Origin: Nocardia niwae NBRC 108934 = DSM 45340
GTDB taxonomy: Bacteria > Actinomycetota > Actinomycetes > Mycobacteriales > Mycobacteriaceae
Assembly: GCF_001613465.1 (NCBI RefSeq)
Contig: NZ_BDCK01000032.1
Span: 97,423 to 161,422 of the forward strand
Direction: 5' to 3'
DNA: 64,000 nt
In this document: in pieces, positions 61,507 to 64,000 of the stretch
Layout of the letters: every line of letters begins with the position of its first letter
How positions within the stretch are numbered: the first letter of the stretch is position 1
Position numbers and translations under genes: made by a program
The notes under the pieces: model-generated
The model's database searches: none
What the model was told of the DNA's origin: nothing
The model's input: only the letters and a program-made list of their open reading frames with translations

Positions 61507-61520
61507 AGCAGTTGCTTGGT
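61507..61520. promoter_or_regulatory. Degenerate KstR2 operator between echA20 and the SDR pair
   Basis: AGCAGTTGCTTGGT fits 8 of 10 fixed positions of AnCAAGnnCTTGnT. A second dyad AAGCAA/TTGCTT (61502-61517) overlaps it. Confidence 0.65.
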
Positions 61521-61525
61521 AGGTT
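61520..61525 (+). promoter_or_regulatory. -10 hexamer of a probable leaderless SDR promoter
   Basis: TAGGTT directly follows the KstR2-like site and lies 6 nt before GTG 61532. The segment GCTTGGTAGGTTA also occurs upstream of fadE30 (42007-42019). Confidence 0.5.
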
Positions 61526-61531
61526 AGCACG

Positions 61532-62314
61532 GTGGCACTCGAAATCGATCTGGCCGGGCGCGTCGTTCTGGTGACGGGCGGCGTGCGCGGCGTCGGCGCC
61601 GGCGTGAGCAAGGCGTTTCTCGCCGCTGGCGCGACCGTCGTGGCGTGTGCGCGGCGACCGGCCGACGCACCTGTCGAAGTGGACGGCCGCGCGATCGACT
61701 ACCTGCCCTGCGATGTGCGGGACGCGGACGCGGTGCACGCGCTGGTCGAGACGATCACCGAGCGCCACGGCCGCCTCGACCATCTGGTCAACAACGCGGG
61801 CGGCGCTCCCTTCGCGCTCGCCGCCGAGGCGAGCAAGAACTTCCACACCAAGATCGTCGAGCTGAACCTGCTCGCTCCGCTGCTGCTGGCCCAGGCCGCC
61901 AACGCGGTGATGCAGCGCCAGGACGACGGCGGCTCCATCGTGAACATCTCCAGCGTCAGCGGTCACCGCCCGTCGCCGGGCACCGCGGCCTACGGCGCGG
62001 CCAAGGCGGGCGTGGACAGCCTCACCGGTTCACTCGCCGTCGAGTGGGCGCCCAAAGTGCGGGTGAACTCGCTGGTGGTCGGTCCGGTCGACACCGAGTT
62101 GAGTCGGATGCACTACGGCGATCAGGACGGCGTCGACGCGGTTGGCCGGACCATCCCGCTCGGCCGGATGGCCCGCCCCGACGACGTCGGCCGCTGCGCG
62201 GTCTTCCTCGCCTCGTCGCTGGCCGCCTACGTCAGCGGCGCGACGCTACTGGTGCACGGCGGCGGTGAACGGCCCGCCTTCCTCGCCGCCTCCAACGCCG
62301 ACCAGCAGTCCTGA
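61532..62314 (+). CDS. Short-chain dehydrogenase (Rv3549c-like)
   Basis: A 260-aa classical SDR: cofactor motif VTGGVRGVGAGVSKAF, LVNNAGGAPF, Ser in VNISSVSGHRPSPG, YGAAKAG, and VDTELSRMHYGD after it. It has the position and orientation of Rv3549c, an uncharacterised SDR of the KstR2 regulon. GTG 61532 lacks a Shine-Dalgarno. Confidence 0.88.
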   Translation: MALEIDLAGRVVLVTGGVRGVGAGVSKAFLAAGATVVACARRPADAPVEVDGRAIDYLPCDVRDADAVHALVETITERHGRLDHLVNNAGGAPFALAAEASKNFHTKIVELNLLAPLLLAQAANAVMQRQDDGGSIVNISSVSGHRPSPGTAAYGAAKAGVDSLTGSLAVEWAPKVRVNSLVVGPVDTELSRMHYGDQDGVDAVGRTIPLGRMARPDDVGRCAVFLASSLAAYVSGATLLVHGGGERPAFLAASNADQQS

Positions 62315-62343
62315 ACAAGACCGGACACGAAGTAAGGACACCT

Positions 62344-63255
62344 ATGGATACCGAGCAGATCTGCGCCGGGCGCGTCGTCATCGTCACCGGCGCGGGCCGG
62401 GGCATCGGCCGCGCACACGCCCTCGCCTTCGCCGCGGCGGGCGCCGCCGTGGTGGTGAACGACATCGGTTCGACGCTGGACGGGGCGGCCACCGCGGAAA
62501 CCCCCGCGGCACAGGTCGTGGCGGAGATCGAGGCGCTGGGTGGCCGAGCCGTGGCCAACGGCGACGACGTCGCCGACTGGGCAGGGGCCCGCAGGCTCGT
62601 CCAGCAGGCCGTCGACACCTTCGGCAAGCTCGACGTGCTGGTCAACAACGCCGGTTTCGTGCGCGACCGGATGCTGGTCAACCTGAGCGAGGACGAGTGG
62701 GACGCGGTGATCCGCGTGCACCTGAAGGGCCACTTCGCCACCATGCGGCACGCGATCGAGTACTGGCGCGGCGAGGCCAAGGCGGGCCGTCCGGTCGACG
62801 GCCGGATCATCAACACCAGCTCCGGCGCGGGTTTGCAGGGCAGCGTCGGCCAGAGCAATTACGGCGCGGCCAAAGCGGGCATCGCGGGCTTGACGCTGAC
62901 CGCCGCCGCGGAGTTCGCCCGCTACGGCGTGACGGTGAACGCGATCGCCCCGTCCGCGCGCACCAGGATGACCGAGACGGTCTTCGCGGACATGATGGCC
63001 AAGCCGGAGAACGGCTTCGACACGATGGCGCCGGAGAACGTGTCCCCCCTGGTCGTGTGGTTGGGCAGTGAGCAGTCGGCGGCGGTGACGGGGCGGGTGT
63101 TCGAGGTCGAGGGCGGCAAGGTGGCGCTGGCCGACGGCTGGCGGCACGGGGTGGCCGTGGACCGCGGCGCCCGCTGGGATCCGGCCGAACTCGGACCCGT
63201 TGTGGCCGATCTGATCGCCAAGGCGACTCCACCGGAGCCGGTGTACGGGGCCTGA
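62344..63255 (+). CDS. Short-chain dehydrogenase (Rv3548c-like)
   Basis: A 303-aa SDR: VTGAGRGIGRAHALAFAAAG, VVVNDIGSTLDG, LVNNAGFVRDRMLVNLSEDE, Ser in INTSSGAGLQG, YGAAKAGIAGL. It resembles the MFE-type (17-beta-HSD4-like) SDRs, which oxidise hydroxyacyl-CoA esters. It is co-transcribed with the preceding SDR (29-base gap) with AAGGACA before ATG 62344. Confidence 0.88.
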   Translation: MDTEQICAGRVVIVTGAGRGIGRAHALAFAAAGAAVVVNDIGSTLDGAATAETPAAQVVAEIEALGGRAVANGDDVADWAGARRLVQQAVDTFGKLDVLVNNAGFVRDRMLVNLSEDEWDAVIRVHLKGHFATMRHAIEYWRGEAKAGRPVDGRIINTSSGAGLQGSVGQSNYGAAKAGIAGLTLTAAAEFARYGVTVNAIAPSARTRMTETVFADMMAKPENGFDTMAPENVSPLVVWLGSEQSAAVTGRVFEVEGGKVALADGWRHGVAVDRGARWDPAELGPVVADLIAKATPPEPVYGA

Positions 63256-63262
63256 TCGGCCT

Positions 63263-63279
63263 CGCCCCTTCCGGGGGCG
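63263..63279 (+). terminator. Small hairpin after the SDR pair
   Basis: Arms CGCCCC / GGGGCG with a 5-nt loop, 8 bases after the SDR stop. It is short and lacks a T-run, so only tentative. Confidence 0.4.
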
Positions 63280-63390
63280 CGTTCGCGGACCGGGGTCTAG
63301 TATGGGCACCCATCCGTTCGGAAAGTCCCGTGTCAGAGTGGCGACCGGGCACAGAACTGCGCTTCGACTGATGAGGGGAAGGCTCGGCGC

Positions 63391-64000
63391 ATGGCAGGAG
63401 GCCGCGCATTCCGTGTGCCGATGGTGGCAATCGCCGCCGTGGGCGCGGCTCTGCTCGGCAGCCCGGCCTTCGCCGACGTGGGACCACCCTGCCCCGCATG
63501 CGTCGCGGACCCTGCTCCGCCGCCCTATGACAGCGGCGATCCCTGGTATTCGCTGACCGTCCCCGGGCAGCGGTCGGAAATCAGCGCGCCCTCGGTCCAG
63601 ACCGCCGCCGGAACCGGTTCGGCCGCAGCGGGTTCGGCGGCAGCTGGATCCACCGCGGGTTCCGCAGGGCCGGGTGTGGTGCTCGGTTCGGGTTCGGCCG
63701 GTCTCGGCGTGGTGCTCGGTTCGGGGTCCGCTGGTCTCGCGCCGGTCCTCGGTTCCGGCTCGGCCGGCCTGGGCGTCGCGCTCGGCGCTGGTTCGGTGGC
63801 CGTCGGCTCGGCTGCCGCCGGTACCGGTTCGGCCGCGCTCGCGACGGGATCCGCTGCCCTCGGCGCGGGTTCGGCCGCGCTGGGCGGCGCGGGTTCGGCA
63901 GCGCTCGGCACCGGCTCCGCTGCGCTGGGCGGCACGGGTTCGGCTGTGCTGGGTTCGGGTTCGGCGGCGTTGGGTACCGGTTCGGCTGTGGTGGGTGGCG
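63391..64000 (+). CDS. Secreted Gly/Ser/Ala/Leu-repeat protein, cut by the window end
   Basis: At least 203 codons open to the edge, starting at ATG 63391 with GAGGGGAAGG upstream. A signal peptide (VPMVAIAAVGAALLGSPAFA, cleavage before DVGPP) leads to a short Cys-containing segment (PPCPACVADP). After about residue 75 come more than 15 units of the type GSAALG(T/G/A) or GSAGLGVVL. The repeat is 7-9 residues long. The family is unknown; it looks like a cell-wall or extracellular low-complexity protein. A TAGTAT (63298-63303) may be part of its promoter. Confidence 0.7.
   Translation, partial: MAGGRAFRVPMVAIAAVGAALLGSPAFADVGPPCPACVADPAPPPYDSGDPWYSLTVPGQRSEISAPSVQTAAGTGSAAAGSAAAGSTAGSAGPGVVLGSGSAGLGVVLGSGSAGLAPVLGSGSAGLGVALGAGSVAVGSAAAGTGSAALATGSAALGAGSAALGGAGSAALGTGSAALGGTGSAVLGSGSAALGTGSAVVGG

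Overview
The window is GC-rich actinobacterial DNA with tightly packed genes, many ATGA/TGATG overlaps, and GTG starts. It almost certainly comes from a mycolic-acid actinomycete, most likely Nocardia or a close relative. The reasons are a complete-looking KstR/KstR2-type steroid degradation programme, an EspG/PPE-like ESX cassette with a DUF3558 lipoprotein, and an XRE(DUF5753)-DUF397 locus. The species cannot be named from sequence alone.

Region 1 (1-18743), rings A/B and side chain. The window opens inside chsH1, followed by the steroid aldolase gene ltp2. A non-steroid block follows: NUDIX, tetR with a clear operator, zapE, a DUF4129/MoxR/DUF58 membrane cluster, a PucR-type regulator, a CBS-BON protein and a DksA-like zinc finger. 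Then come hsd4B (MaoC hydratase) and kstD on the minus strand. They diverge from a KstD-like flavoprotein gene that heads hsaE-hsaG-hsaF. A perfect KstR-type site abuts the kstD start.

Region 2 (18744-36131). This holds a frameshifted remnant of a Vms1-like release factor, an ATP-grasp gene, a YdeI-like gene, and a 5'-truncated DUF234 ATPase with a hairpin at its breakpoint. The hsaADCB operon (minus) diverges from kshA (plus) across an interval with two KstR-type sites. Mixed metabolic and regulatory genes follow: MBL hydrolase, cupins, saccharopine-dehydrogenase-like, AraC, DUF427, MarR-MFS, TetR and a BBE oxidase.

Region 3 (36206-46871 and 57969-63255), rings C/D. These are the KstR2-regulon genes: fadD3-ech-fadE31-fadE32-fadE33 (minus), fadE30-ipdF (plus), kstR2-fadA6 (plus), ipdC-ipdB-ipdA-echA20 (minus) and two SDR genes (plus). 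From memory, gene order and orientations match the M. tuberculosis Rv3564-Rv3548c block read in reverse. Here an 11-kb block splits it between fadA6 and ipdC. KstR2-like palindromes sit at all three start regions. In each plus-strand case a -10-like hexamer lies exactly 6 nt before a GTG codon, which suggests leaderless transcripts.

Region 4 (46872-57968) is the inserted block. It holds a Lys/Gly-rich secreted protein, an orphan EspG/PPE-like/lipoprotein cassette, DUF4254 and partner, XRE with two DUF397 genes, MarR/NmrA-like/DHA2 efflux, and a PEBP protein. The window ends inside a secreted protein made of Gly-Ser-Ala-Leu repeats.

Together the steroid genes cover the end of side-chain removal (ChsH1, Ltp2), ring A/B opening (KstD, KshA, HsaA-D), processing of the released C6 acid (HsaEFG) and the C/D ring fragment (FadD3, FadE30-33, IpdA/B/C/F, EchA20, FadA6). 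KstR itself, KshB and a ferredoxin are not in the window.
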